Source: an uncultured Bacteroidales bacterium
GTDB lineage: Bacteria; Bacteroidota; Bacteroidia; Bacteroidales; Paludibacteraceae
NCBI GenBank assembly: GCA_900319005.1
Contig: ONMV01000004.1
Span: forward strand, 1-64,000
Direction of reading: 5' to 3'
Length of the DNA stretch: 64,000 nt
In this document: piece by piece, positions 48,803 to 57,232 of the stretch
Layout: every line of letters starts with the position of its first letter
How positions within the stretch are numbered: position 1 is the first letter of the stretch
Program-made: the position numbers and the translations under genes
Notes under the pieces: model-generated
The model's database searches: none
What the model was told of the DNA's origin: nothing
What the model saw: only the letters and a program-made list of their open reading frames with translations

Positions 48803-50146
48803 ATGCAACTGCTTGAAAGAAAGATAGATACGTATCTATCGGAATGGAAAAACAACCCCAAACGCAAACCTCTCATCGTCAAAGGTGCGCGGCAAATCGG
48901 TAAAACGGAGTCCATCAGGGCGTTCGGCAAGGCTAACTATGAGTCGGTGATCGAGATTAACTTTGTGCTGCAAAAGAAGTTCAGAGCGATTTTCGATGAT
49001 GGCTACGAAGTGGATACAATCATCAAAAACATCTCCCTTTTGGAACCTTCGTGGAAGTTTGTTCCTCATAAGACCTTAATCTTTTTTGACGAGTTGCAGA
49101 AATGTCCTGATTGTGCGACATCGCTCAAGTCTTTCTGTCTCGATGGACGCTACGATGTTATTTGCTCGGGTTCGCTGATGGGGATTTATTATGAGGAGAT
49201 TGAGTCCAATGCCGTGGGATATAAAGAGGATTACGAGATGCACTCCATGGATTTTGAAGAGTTTCTCTGGGCAAAAGGTTACAGCCGCGAACAAGTGGAA
49301 GAACTCTATCAGCACATGATTTCGCTGCAAGCCTTCTCTCAGTTGGAGATGGAGACGATGATGGCGCATTTCCGCGACTACATGACGCTTGGAGGCATGC
49401 CGGAAGTGGTGAAGATGTATATCGACAACGGGCATTTCGAGGGCACACTTCATCTGCAACGCCAGTTGCTAAAGGACTACGAAGAAGACATTACCAAGTA
49501 CGCCAAAGAAATGGACAAGGCGAAAATCTTGGCTGTCTATAAGCATATTTCCACCTTCCTCGCCAAGGAAAACAAGAAATACCAGATTTCCAAGGTGGCC
49601 AAAGGTGCGCGGAACAGGGAGTATATCGGAGCCGTGGATTGGCTCAAGGAGGCAGGAGTGGTCAATGTGTGTTATTGTCTGAATAATGTAGAACTGCCGC
49701 TGAAAGGCAATTATATCCCGGAGAACTATAAACTCTATTATCATGACACCGGCCTGCTGATTGCTTCGCTGGACGAGGAAGCGCAGGAGGATTTGCGCGC
49801 GAACAAGAATTTCGGTACATACAAGGGAGCTATTTATGAGAATGTCGTGGGAGAGATGTTGCGCAAGTCCGGCTATGAACAGTTGTATTTCTACCGCCGT
49901 GACAATCCTTCTTTGGAGATGGATTTCTTTGTGCGAGACGCCGATTCGTTGATACCGGTGGAGGTGAAAGCCAAAGATGGTGCCACAGCTTCGCTCAATA
50001 ACCTGATCAAATGGGATTCGTACCCCGATGTGCACTACGGCATCAAGTTCGGATATAAAAACATAGGGTGGAATGGCACCTTTTATACTTTCCCGTATTT
50101 CCTTGCGTTTTTACTGAAACGATTCTTAAAAGATCGACATGCCTAA
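48803..50146 (+). CDS. AAA+ ATPase with DUF4143 domain
   Basis: The start at 48803 (MQLLERKIDTYLSEW) follows the promoter and removes an implausible N-terminal extension. The Walker A motif is GARQIGKTES and the Walker B motif LIFFDELQKCP, in an AAA_14 domain. The C-terminal third is DUF4143 (LKEAGVVNVCYCLNNVELPL, YYHDTGLLIASLD, YENVVGEMLRKSGYEQLYFY), ending in a nuclease-like fold remnant (SLEMDFFVRDADSLIPVEVK). Proteins of this kind are widespread and usually solitary, and their role is unresolved. It stands alone between the M3 peptidase and the AsmA operon. Confidence 0.9.
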   Translation: MQLLERKIDTYLSEWKNNPKRKPLIVKGARQIGKTESIRAFGKANYESVIEINFVLQKKFRAIFDDGYEVDTIIKNISLLEPSWKFVPHKTLIFFDELQKCPDCATSLKSFCLDGRYDVICSGSLMGIYYEEIESNAVGYKEDYEMHSMDFEEFLWAKGYSREQVEELYQHMISLQAFSQLEMETMMAHFRDYMTLGGMPEVVKMYIDNGHFEGTLHLQRQLLKDYEEDITKYAKEMDKAKILAVYKHISTFLAKENKKYQISKVAKGARNREYIGAVDWLKEAGVVNVCYCLNNVELPLKGNYIPENYKLYYHDTGLLIASLDEEAQEDLRANKNFGTYKGAIYENVVGEMLRKSGYEQLYFYRRDNPSLEMDFFVRDADSLIPVEVKAKDGATASLNNLIKWDSYPDVHYGIKFGYKNIGWNGTFYTFPYFLAFLLKRFLKDRHA

Positions 50147-50185
50147 TTGACTAATGGAAGGTGGTTGAAAGGAATCAATATATGC

Positions 50186-50221
50186 AAACAAGCGGGCAAC
50201 TCGATGAGTCCCCGCTTGTTT
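50186..50221. terminator. Bidirectional terminator between the ATPase and AsmA-like genes
   Basis: aaacaagcggg...cccgcttgttt is an 11-bp perfect stem with a 14-nt loop and A/T flanks, placed between convergent genes. Confidence 0.85.
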
Positions 50222-50252
50222 AACTTGTACTTTGTACTTCGTTCCTTTGTCA
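50222..50252. repeat. gtgacaa/gtacaaa repeat at the AsmA-like gene stop
   Basis: The same words as at 23073-23105. The stop TGA (50250-50252) belongs to a gtgacaa unit. Confidence 0.65.
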
Positions 50253-53200
50253 CTGTATCCGTACGTTTTTCTCCATGGACTCTTTGATGATCTTACGCAT
50301 CTCGAGGGACTGGGTGTCGGCTTTTTGGTACCAGTGCGGACGGAAGTCCTTGGCGTACTTACATTTCGCCAATTTGATCTTGAGGTTGTCCAAGGTACCT
50401 CCGACGTGTACGCCGAGATAAATAGGAGAGAGGACATTGATATCATAATCGAACGTCATGTCGGTCTTATGCCGTCCGCCGAGAGCGACGGTGTATTTAT
50501 CCATCTGTACGCATAGCGGATAGACGTCAATCTCATCCTTGTAAAGCGTGATCTCGGCATTGATGGAGTCAATCTTGTTCTCTGTTTTCTTCTTGAAGAG
50601 CAGCAGTTTGGAGATCTTCGAGAAGGTTTTTCCATCCAGCACAACGAGGTCTTTTCCGGTTAGTGAAGCAGCTCCTCGGAGCGTACTCATCTTGGGTTTA
50701 TACTGACTGTTGGTGAAAGTCTCGAGCGCCAGATGGAACTGTGCAGAGCCTTTGAAAGAACTCAGCATAGGAACCATCTGTTCCAAATCCGGAATCATAG
50801 ATAACAGTTCGTCTATATCCACATCGATCATGTGATAATCGAAACCGACAAAGATATGGTTGCGTCTCGGGGTTTTATAGATGGCGGTCAGCTGTAACTT
50901 AGCCGCACGGCAGACAAAACCCATCTCGTCGAGGATGACTTCTCCGTTCTTGATATACAAACCTCCTTTGAGGTCTTTGGCTACCTGATTGAAGATTTCC
51001 ACTTCGCGCATATGGGTCATCAGCGCTAAATTGACGTCTGTGGGAACCAAGAAAGGTTCCTTTAGACCGCCTTCGGCTGTAGGACCGCTATCGCTGTTAG
51101 ACCGCTCACTTTCGTTCGCTGAAGGACCGCCTTCGGCTGAAGGAGCCTCTTCCTCGCTACCTTTGTCGGCGGAGAACCATGCCATCAGTTGGTTGGCATC
51201 GCAGTGGTCGGAGACGACGTCTAATTCACCTTCGAGGATCGACTCATGGCGGAACCATTTGCCTATATCGCGCACGTTACCTTTGAGGTTGAGGTCAGAC
51301 TTGCCCAATTCGATGCGGGAGTTTTGGATGGACATCTCGCGGTTGGAATAAGCGAACTCGATGGACGGAATCTTGACCGTCTCCGGCAAGCGATCCGGCA
51401 TGTTCAGTTCGCCGTTCTTGAGGTTGATCTCCAGTCTCGGGTTCCATTGCAGGAGAATATTCTCTCCTTTGGGGTTATAGCGCGAGGCAGCTTTGAGGGC
51501 GAGTGTACCTGTTTTGGCGCTCAGCTCGTTACCAATATTAGCCTGAAGGGCTTGTGTGTTCAGTTTGGCGCGCAGTACAGGAGTGGATTTATCTTTGCGC
51601 CCACCGCTGATAGACGCCTCTAACTGCGAGGGTTTGAGATCAAAGTGAATATCCTTGAAGTACCCTTTCAGCGCTTGGTAATCGAGTGTTGTTTTGAGCA
51701 CCGGTATGACGGTCGTGTCCTTGGTGTTATACTCGGCGTACGCGGTCATCTTAGGAGCGGCAATCATCACCTCCATCGAGTCCATCGAAGCCTCTATTGG
51801 TTTCTCGGTTTGCAGTCCCACTGCAGCATAAAGCACCGGATCGGAGGAGAGGACATTGCCTGTTTCCAATTGACAATTGATACTTGACAGTTGACAATTG
51901 AGGGGCATAGCCATCGCAAAATCCACCTTCTCGGTATTGAGATCGATGCGTGCCCATTTGACTTTGGGCTGCGAAGGATTGGGATTAGGCATCTGTATCA
52001 ATGCGTGGGTCTTAGGCAGATTGGCTACCATCGAGTCCATCGCATAATGGATATCCGTCAACGTGAGGTCTGCGTTGATGTGTCCTTTCTCCAGACGCAT
52101 GTTTGTCAGGTCGCTCAGGCGCATTCTCAGATCGGCTTTACCTTTGGTACGTCCTTGCAGGGTCATCTCTTTGGGCAAGAAATACGCAAAGTCCGGTAAG
52201 TTAGCGTCGATATTCATCGCCAGATTCATCTGCATGTCACCCAACACATCGTCCAATTGAGAATTGTTAATTGAGAATTGTGAATTGCGTGTCGCAGCAT
52301 ACAATTTATGAATAACAGCATTGGATTTCTCTCCTATATTGAGGTTAATGTCTGCCTCTGCATCCAGCATGACCTCCTTCAGTTCGTAAGGCAGCGGTTT
52401 ATAAGCACCTGTTCCGTCCTTGAGACGTACGTGCGCCTGTACGCGAGGTAATAAGGTGTCGGAATATTGTCCTTTGACATCAGCCTCCAATTGGATCGTT
52501 CCGGCGAGAGAGAGGTCAGCGAGCGCTTGGGTGAACTGCGCAGGAACGAGTGCCAACAGGGACTCGATATCCCATTTGCCGGTAGTGAGCGTGAGATCCA
52601 TGTTATACTCCCCGGAGGAGAAACAGGGTGTTCCTACCTCGCCGTCCAATGAGAGCTCGAACTCATTGATCTGCAGCTCTGTACCATTGATGATGACCCG
52701 TTCGGTACCTTGCGCCATGAGAGCTGGTAAGTGCAGCCGGAGACGCAGGTCGTTAGCGTACGTTTCGCCTTTGAGAGCCGCGCATATATGCTCCGCCTGC
52801 AGGTCCAACCGTGCGCCATCCATATCGTTTTTGCGGATAGCTTCCAATGAGATGGAAGCGTTCTGCAATGACGCGCTGATGGTGTCTTTTTCATCGACGA
52901 ACGATAAGTTGGAAGCCTTAATGGTGAGAGCATCCTCCCATGCTAAAGATTTGAGTTGCCACCCTGCCGTCGTGTCTTCGGGTGTCTCTTCGCTTTGCGG
53001 TAACGCTAATACATCAAAGTTGGTCAGACCGTCTGAGGCAATGTAGATATTCGCTTTAGCATCGTTAAGGCGACATTTCTGGATGTAAATATCTCCATTG
53101 ATAGCGTCCAGTATTTTGAGTGACACAACCAATTCCGGAACAGCGAGCACGGTGTCCGACTGCGCGCCGGTAACAGGATTGATGATCACTACATCTTTGA

Positions 53201-53414
53201 CGGACGCCCCGAAATACGGGAACGTGGAGAAGAAAGTGAGGTCCACTTCTCCGATCTCATGGTCGCATACCACGTACTTGTCCGCGAGTTGGCGGGCGAT
53301 AGGGGTCAGACGTTCCGGCGTGAAAATCAGATAGATAGCGGTCAGTGCCACTACTATCACCGTCATCACAATACCGAACAGCGTCCAACCGATGATTTTC
53401 AATGCTCGTTTCAT
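50250..53414 (-). CDS. AsmA/TamB-like envelope protein with three in-frame repeat tracts
   Basis: This 1054-residue protein has one N-terminal membrane helix (IIGWTLFGIVMTVIVVALTA) followed by the AsmA start (LADKYVVCDHEIGEVDLTFF) and a long repetitive beta region, ending in an AsmA C-terminal domain (LTGKDLVVLDGKTFSKISKL, then YKDEIDVYPLCVQMD). AsmA-like proteins form long lipid-carrying grooves across the periplasm. In-frame insertions: NCQLSSINCQLETG (51867-51902), NSQFSINNSQLD (52253-52287) and a low-complexity tract SAEGGPSANESERSNSDSGP (51063-51144). Its ATG overlaps the preceding lipoprotein gene's stop (TAATG), and its own stop lies in a repeat. Confidence 0.85.
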   Translation of the reverse strand: MKRALKIIGWTLFGIVMTVIVVALTAIYLIFTPERLTPIARQLADKYVVCDHEIGEVDLTFFSTFPYFGASVKDVVIINPVTGAQSDTVLAVPELVVSLKILDAINGDIYIQKCRLNDAKANIYIASDGLTNFDVLALPQSEETPEDTTAGWQLKSLAWEDALTIKASNLSFVDEKDTISASLQNASISLEAIRKNDMDGARLDLQAEHICAALKGETYANDLRLRLHLPALMAQGTERVIINGTELQINEFELSLDGEVGTPCFSSGEYNMDLTLTTGKWDIESLLALVPAQFTQALADLSLAGTIQLEADVKGQYSDTLLPRVQAHVRLKDGTGAYKPLPYELKEVMLDAEADINLNIGEKSNAVIHKLYAATRNSQFSINNSQLDDVLGDMQMNLAMNIDANLPDFAYFLPKEMTLQGRTKGKADLRMRLSDLTNMRLEKGHINADLTLTDIHYAMDSMVANLPKTHALIQMPNPNPSQPKVKWARIDLNTEKVDFAMAMPLNCQLSSINCQLETGNVLSSDPVLYAAVGLQTEKPIEASMDSMEVMIAAPKMTAYAEYNTKDTTVIPVLKTTLDYQALKGYFKDIHFDLKPSQLEASISGGRKDKSTPVLRAKLNTQALQANIGNELSAKTGTLALKAASRYNPKGENILLQWNPRLEINLKNGELNMPDRLPETVKIPSIEFAYSNREMSIQNSRIELGKSDLNLKGNVRDIGKWFRHESILEGELDVVSDHCDANQLMAWFSADKGSEEEAPSAEGGPSANESERSNSDSGPTAEGGLKEPFLVPTDVNLALMTHMREVEIFNQVAKDLKGGLYIKNGEVILDEMGFVCRAAKLQLTAIYKTPRRNHIFVGFDYHMIDVDIDELLSMIPDLEQMVPMLSSFKGSAQFHLALETFTNSQYKPKMSTLRGAASLTGKDLVVLDGKTFSKISKLLLFKKKTENKIDSINAEITLYKDEIDVYPLCVQMDKYTVALGGRHKTDMTFDYDINVLSPIYLGVHVGGTLDNLKIKLAKCKYAKDFRPHWYQKADTQSLEMRKIIKESMEKNVRIQ
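51063..51144. repeat. Repeat family E inside the AsmA-like gene
   Basis: Four to five units of the agaccgccttcggctga type, with short dyads ccgccttcgg and ccgctatcgctg, are read as PSAEGGPSANESERSNSDSG and PTAEGG. Confidence 0.85.
51867..51902. repeat. Heptad repeat family A inside the AsmA-like gene, copy 1
   Basis: tcaattg/tcaactg heptads on the coding strand are read as LNCQLSSINCQLETG. Confidence 0.85.
52253..52287. repeat. Heptad repeat family A inside the AsmA-like gene, copy 2
   Basis: Five heptads are read as NSQFSINNSQLD. Confidence 0.85.
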
Positions 53415-53848
53415 TAGTTAGGTTGTTTAGTGTAATAACGTTTATCCTTCGGGTATTCTTTGGGGTGATAGACCAACCTGGTTGAGGTCAACTCTATGAG
53501 GGTATATACCTTGGGTAGTTTTTCCCAGTCGTATTCTGATTTATGGATTTCCAATAGTTGGTCGCCTTCAATTTTGTACATGAACCAACCATTACCATAT
53601 GGATGACTTGTGCGGTCACTTTCCTGCACATCTTCTCCTTCATCCCATTCCCATCCCCAGTAGTAACCGTTATAATCACTTATGGTAACTTGGTCGGTGG
53701 AAAAACGCCAGTATTCTTGTTTGCCGTCAGTACGCCATTTGCCCTGCAAATCTTTTATAAAAAACTCTTTCTGTTTGTTCATGTTTTCGCAGCTACTGAA
53801 AGCTATTCCTATCAGCGCCATGAGCGCCAAAAAATAGAATTTTTTCAT
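53414..53848 (-). CDS. Lipocalin-like lipoprotein
   Basis: The N-terminus is a lipoprotein signal (ALMALIGIAFSSC). The 144-residue protein starts its domain with DLQGKWRTDGKQEYWRFSTD and continues with short strands ending in LIELTSTRLVYHPKEYP, the pattern of the small lipocalin-like lipoproteins of Bacteroidota. The ligand is unknown. It lies 5 bp after ileS, and its stop shares bases with the AsmA-like start (TAATG), so it is in the same operon. Confidence 0.75.
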   Translation of the reverse strand: MKKFYFLALMALIGIAFSSCENMNKQKEFFIKDLQGKWRTDGKQEYWRFSTDQVTISDYNGYYWGWEWDEGEDVQESDRTSHPYGNGWFMYKIEGDQLLEIHKSEYDWEKLPKVYTLIELTSTRLVYHPKEYPKDKRYYTKQPN

Positions 53849-53853
53849 TGTTC

Positions 53854-56800
53854 TTATGCTTTTTTGATGTTAATAGATACGTTATAGCCGTCCATCTCAA
53901 TTAATTGACAATTGACAGTTGATAATTGACAATTCAGGTCTAACTTGGTAGCGAGCACTTGTGATGCGATGTAATTGCCGCAATGGAGCACTGCGTTGTG
54001 GATCTCCGGACGGTCCTCAAGTTCGATCTCAATGCGGTCGGTGATCTCAAGGCCAGAGGATTTACGCAGGTTCTGAATGCGGTTGATCAGCTCGCGCGCG
54101 ATACCTTCTTCTATCAGTTCGTCCGTCAACTCGATGTCCAAAGCGATAGTAAGGATTCCGTTGTTGGCTACTAACCAGCCCGGCATGTCTTCCGTCAAAA
54201 TTTCCACATCCTCGGGCACTATCGTGTAGTCGAAAGTCGAAAGTCGAAAGTCGAAAGCACCTTCTTTTTCCATTTGGGCGATGTCGTCTTGCGACATAGC
54301 GTTGATAGCCGCAGCAAGGGCTTTCATGTTCGCGCCGACTTTCTTACCGAGCACTTTGAAGTTCGGTTTGATTTTCTTGACGAGATGGATTTCCGATTGC
54401 TCGGCAGGAACGACAATCAGTTCCTTGACGTTGACCTCTGATTTGATGAGGTCTGAAACGTGCATTAATGCACGTTGCGATTCTTGATCCGGCGTCGGGA
54501 TGACGGCTTTCTGCAGCGGCTGACGCACGTTCTTCTCGGCGCGTTTGCGGAGAGAGAGGATAGTAGAAGTCGCTTGCTGGGCGAGATACATCTGACGCTC
54601 AAGGGTCTTGTTGATGAGCGCTTCGTCGGCTTTCGGCCACGTGCTGAGGTGTACCGTTTCGCCCGTGAGGTCACGATAGAGACGGTCGGCATAGAACGGT
54701 GCGTTCGGAGCCATGAGTTGCGCTACCGTTGTCAGACAGAGATATAAAGTCTCATAGGCTGCTTGTTTGTCGGCATTCATCTCGCCTCCCCAGAAACGTT
54801 TGCGGTTGAGGCGCACGTACCAGTTGGAGAGATCGTCCTGCACGAAATCGGAGATCGCACGTCCGGCTCGGGTGGGTTCGTAGGCCTCATAGGCTTCGGT
54901 GACCTCTTTGATGAGGGAGTTGAGTTTGGAAAGGATCCATTTGTCGATCTCAGTGTGGCACGCTTTCTTTTCCAAACTATGCAATCCAAATTGCCATCCA
55001 TCCACATTGGCATAGAGGGCAAAGAATCCGTATGTGTTATAAAGGGTTCCAAAGAACTTACGGCGGACCTCATCAACTCCTTCGGGATCGAACTTGAGGT
55101 TCTCCCAGGGCGAAGAGTTGGTGAGCATGTACCAACGGACGGGGTCTGCTCCGTATGTATCGAGTGCGCCGAAGGGATCGACGGCGTTGCCGAGACGTTT
55201 GGACATCTTATTGCCGTTCTTATCAAGGACAAGACCATTGGAGATGACGTTTTTGTAGGCTACCGTTCCTTCAATCATAGTGTGGATCGCATGGAGTGTG
55301 AAGAACCATCCGCGTGTTTGGTCCACTCCTTCAGAGATGAAGTCGGCAGTACGCGGTGCGTTGGCATTCTCGAAGGGATAGTGGTTCTGTGCGTACGGCA
55401 TAGCGCCCGAGTCAAACCACACGTCGATGAGGTCGAGCTCACGTTTCATGGGCTTGCCGGACGGAGAAACGAGGATGATCGAATCCACGTACGGACGGTG
55501 AAGATCAATGACCGAAGGATCGTAGTTGGCTTTGGAATAATCGCCCACTTTGTGGTTCGGCCAAGGGTTCGCTTTCATGAAGCCTGCCTTCACAGATTTC
55601 TCGATTTCATCGAATAATTCTGCGATGGAACCGATGCATATTTCCTCTGTTCCGTCTTCGGTACGCCAAATCGGCAGCGGTGTTCCCCAGTAACGTGAAC
55701 GGGAGAGGTTCCAGTCGTTGAGGTTATTGAGCCACTGACCGAAACGACCTGTTCCGGTGGATTCGGGCTGCCAGTTGATGGTCTTGTTGAGGGCAATCAT
55801 CTCATCGCGGGCTTTGGTCGATTTGATGAACCAGCTGTCCAACGGATAATAGAGGACAGGTTTGTCGGTTCGCCAGCAATGGGGGTACGAGTGAACATGT
55901 TTCTCCGTGCGGAGAAGACGTCCGTCGGCTTTCATCTCGAGACAGAGGTGAAGGTCGAGGGATTCGGCTTTAGCAGCTGCTGTCTCATCGTACTTTCCTT
56001 CGATGGTGAACTGCGGGTCATAGGCGTTCTTGACCCATCGTCCGGCATAACGTCGGTAGAGTTCGTCGTTGACATTCGCTTTATACCACTCCTCGTCGAG
56101 GTCTTCCACGCGCCAATATTTACCGGTGAAATCGACCATCGGCCGCGGTCCGTTGTTCTTAGTCTGCATGTAGAGACCGGGAACACCTGCGGCGTCCGCT
56201 ACTTTCTTATCGTCCGCTCCGAAAGTGGGGGCGATGTGTACGATACCGGTACCGTCTTCGGTAGTAACGTAGTCTCCGGGGATGACGCGGAATGCTCCTT
56301 CGCCCGGGTTCACCCACGGGAAGAGCGGCTCGTATTCGAGTCCGACGAGGTCAGCGCCTTTGTAGCGGGCTACGATCTTCGGCTCTACGGGTTTGCCTTC
56401 TTCGTCTGTTCCGCAGAGGTCTTTCTGATAAGCCGAGAGACGAGCTTCCGCGAGGATAATATGGTCGCCTGCGGGCGTTTCCACTTCTACGTAGTCAATC
56501 TTCGGTCCTACGCAAAGCGCCGTGTTGGAAGGAAGTGTCCAAGGCGTGGTCGTCCAAGCAATAATGTAACGACCATCTTTGAGTTTGAACCTCGCCGTGC
56601 AGGTCAGATCCTTGACATCACGATAACAACCGGGCTGGTTGAGCTCGTGGGACGAAAGACCCGTTCCGGCAGCCGGAGAATAAGGCTGAATGGTATAACC
56701 CTTATAGAGGTAACCTTTTTTATAGAGCTCTTTGAGAAGATACCAAAGGGTCTCGATGTACTTGTTGTCGTACGTGATATAGGGGTTGTCGAGATCGACC

Positions 56801-57225
56801 CAATAACCCATCTGTTTGGTGAGCGAAGTCCATTCGGCGGTGTATTTCATTACCTCGCGGCGACAAGCGGCATTGTATTCATCGACGGAAATCTTCTTGC
56901 CGATATCTTCCTTGGTGATACCGAGCATTTTCTCAACGCCTAATTCTACGGGTAGACCGTGGGTGTCCCAACCGGCTTTACGGCGTACTTGGAAACCCTG
57001 CATGGTCTTGAAACGGCAGAACGTATCTTTGATGGTACGCGCCATGACGTGGTGAATACCGGGTTTGCCGTTCGCCGAAGGAGGACCTTCGAAGAACAAG
57101 AACTGCGGGTGTCCCTCGCGGGTAGTTACACTTTTCTCAAACAGGTTTTCTGCTTCCCATTGTTCCAGCACTTCTTTACTAAGTGCCGGTAGATTCAATC
57201 CTTTATATTCGTTAAATTTTTTCAT
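53854..57225 (-). CDS. ileS: Isoleucyl-tRNA synthetase (long, eukaryote-like type) with repeat inserts
   Basis: IleS charges tRNA-Ile. The class I signatures are both present: PPSANGKPGIHHVMAR (HIGH-type motif) near residue 50 and KMSKRLGN (KMSKS) near residue 680. The editing domain and the WFDSGAMPY and DQTRGWFFTLH motifs are intact. At 1123 residues it is the long form usual in this phylum. Two repeat tracts lie in the C-terminal region: DFRLSTFDYTI (54228-54258) and LNCQLSTVNCQLIEM (53898-53937), the latter 15 residues before the end. The C-terminal domain tolerates variation, so activity is likely retained. Confidence 0.96.
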   Translation of the reverse strand: MKKFNEYKGLNLPALSKEVLEQWEAENLFEKSVTTREGHPQFLFFEGPPSANGKPGIHHVMARTIKDTFCRFKTMQGFQVRRKAGWDTHGLPVELGVEKMLGITKEDIGKKISVDEYNAACRREVMKYTAEWTSLTKQMGYWVDLDNPYITYDNKYIETLWYLLKELYKKGYLYKGYTIQPYSPAAGTGLSSHELNQPGCYRDVKDLTCTARFKLKDGRYIIAWTTTPWTLPSNTALCVGPKIDYVEVETPAGDHIILAEARLSAYQKDLCGTDEEGKPVEPKIVARYKGADLVGLEYEPLFPWVNPGEGAFRVIPGDYVTTEDGTGIVHIAPTFGADDKKVADAAGVPGLYMQTKNNGPRPMVDFTGKYWRVEDLDEEWYKANVNDELYRRYAGRWVKNAYDPQFTIEGKYDETAAAKAESLDLHLCLEMKADGRLLRTEKHVHSYPHCWRTDKPVLYYPLDSWFIKSTKARDEMIALNKTINWQPESTGTGRFGQWLNNLNDWNLSRSRYWGTPLPIWRTEDGTEEICIGSIAELFDEIEKSVKAGFMKANPWPNHKVGDYSKANYDPSVIDLHRPYVDSIILVSPSGKPMKRELDLIDVWFDSGAMPYAQNHYPFENANAPRTADFISEGVDQTRGWFFTLHAIHTMIEGTVAYKNVISNGLVLDKNGNKMSKRLGNAVDPFGALDTYGADPVRWYMLTNSSPWENLKFDPEGVDEVRRKFFGTLYNTYGFFALYANVDGWQFGLHSLEKKACHTEIDKWILSKLNSLIKEVTEAYEAYEPTRAGRAISDFVQDDLSNWYVRLNRKRFWGGEMNADKQAAYETLYLCLTTVAQLMAPNAPFYADRLYRDLTGETVHLSTWPKADEALINKTLERQMYLAQQATSTILSLRKRAEKNVRQPLQKAVIPTPDQESQRALMHVSDLIKSEVNVKELIVVPAEQSEIHLVKKIKPNFKVLGKKVGANMKALAAAINAMSQDDIAQMEKEGAFDFRLSTFDYTIVPEDVEILTEDMPGWLVANNGILTIALDIELTDELIEEGIARELINRIQNLRKSSGLEITDRIEIELEDRPEIHNAVLHCGNYIASQVLATKLDLNCQLSTVNCQLIEMDGYNVSINIKKA
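53898..53937. repeat. Heptad repeat family A near the end of ileS
   Basis: Five heptads (tcaattg, tcaactg type) are read as LNCQLSTVNCQLIEM, a few codons before the IleS C-terminus. Confidence 0.85.
54228..54258. repeat. Four 7-bp units (gtcgaaa) inside ileS
   Basis: agtcgaa repeats four times without spacing. On the coding strand it reads FDFRLSTFDY. Confidence 0.85.
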
Positions 57226-57232
57226 ATCTGCT

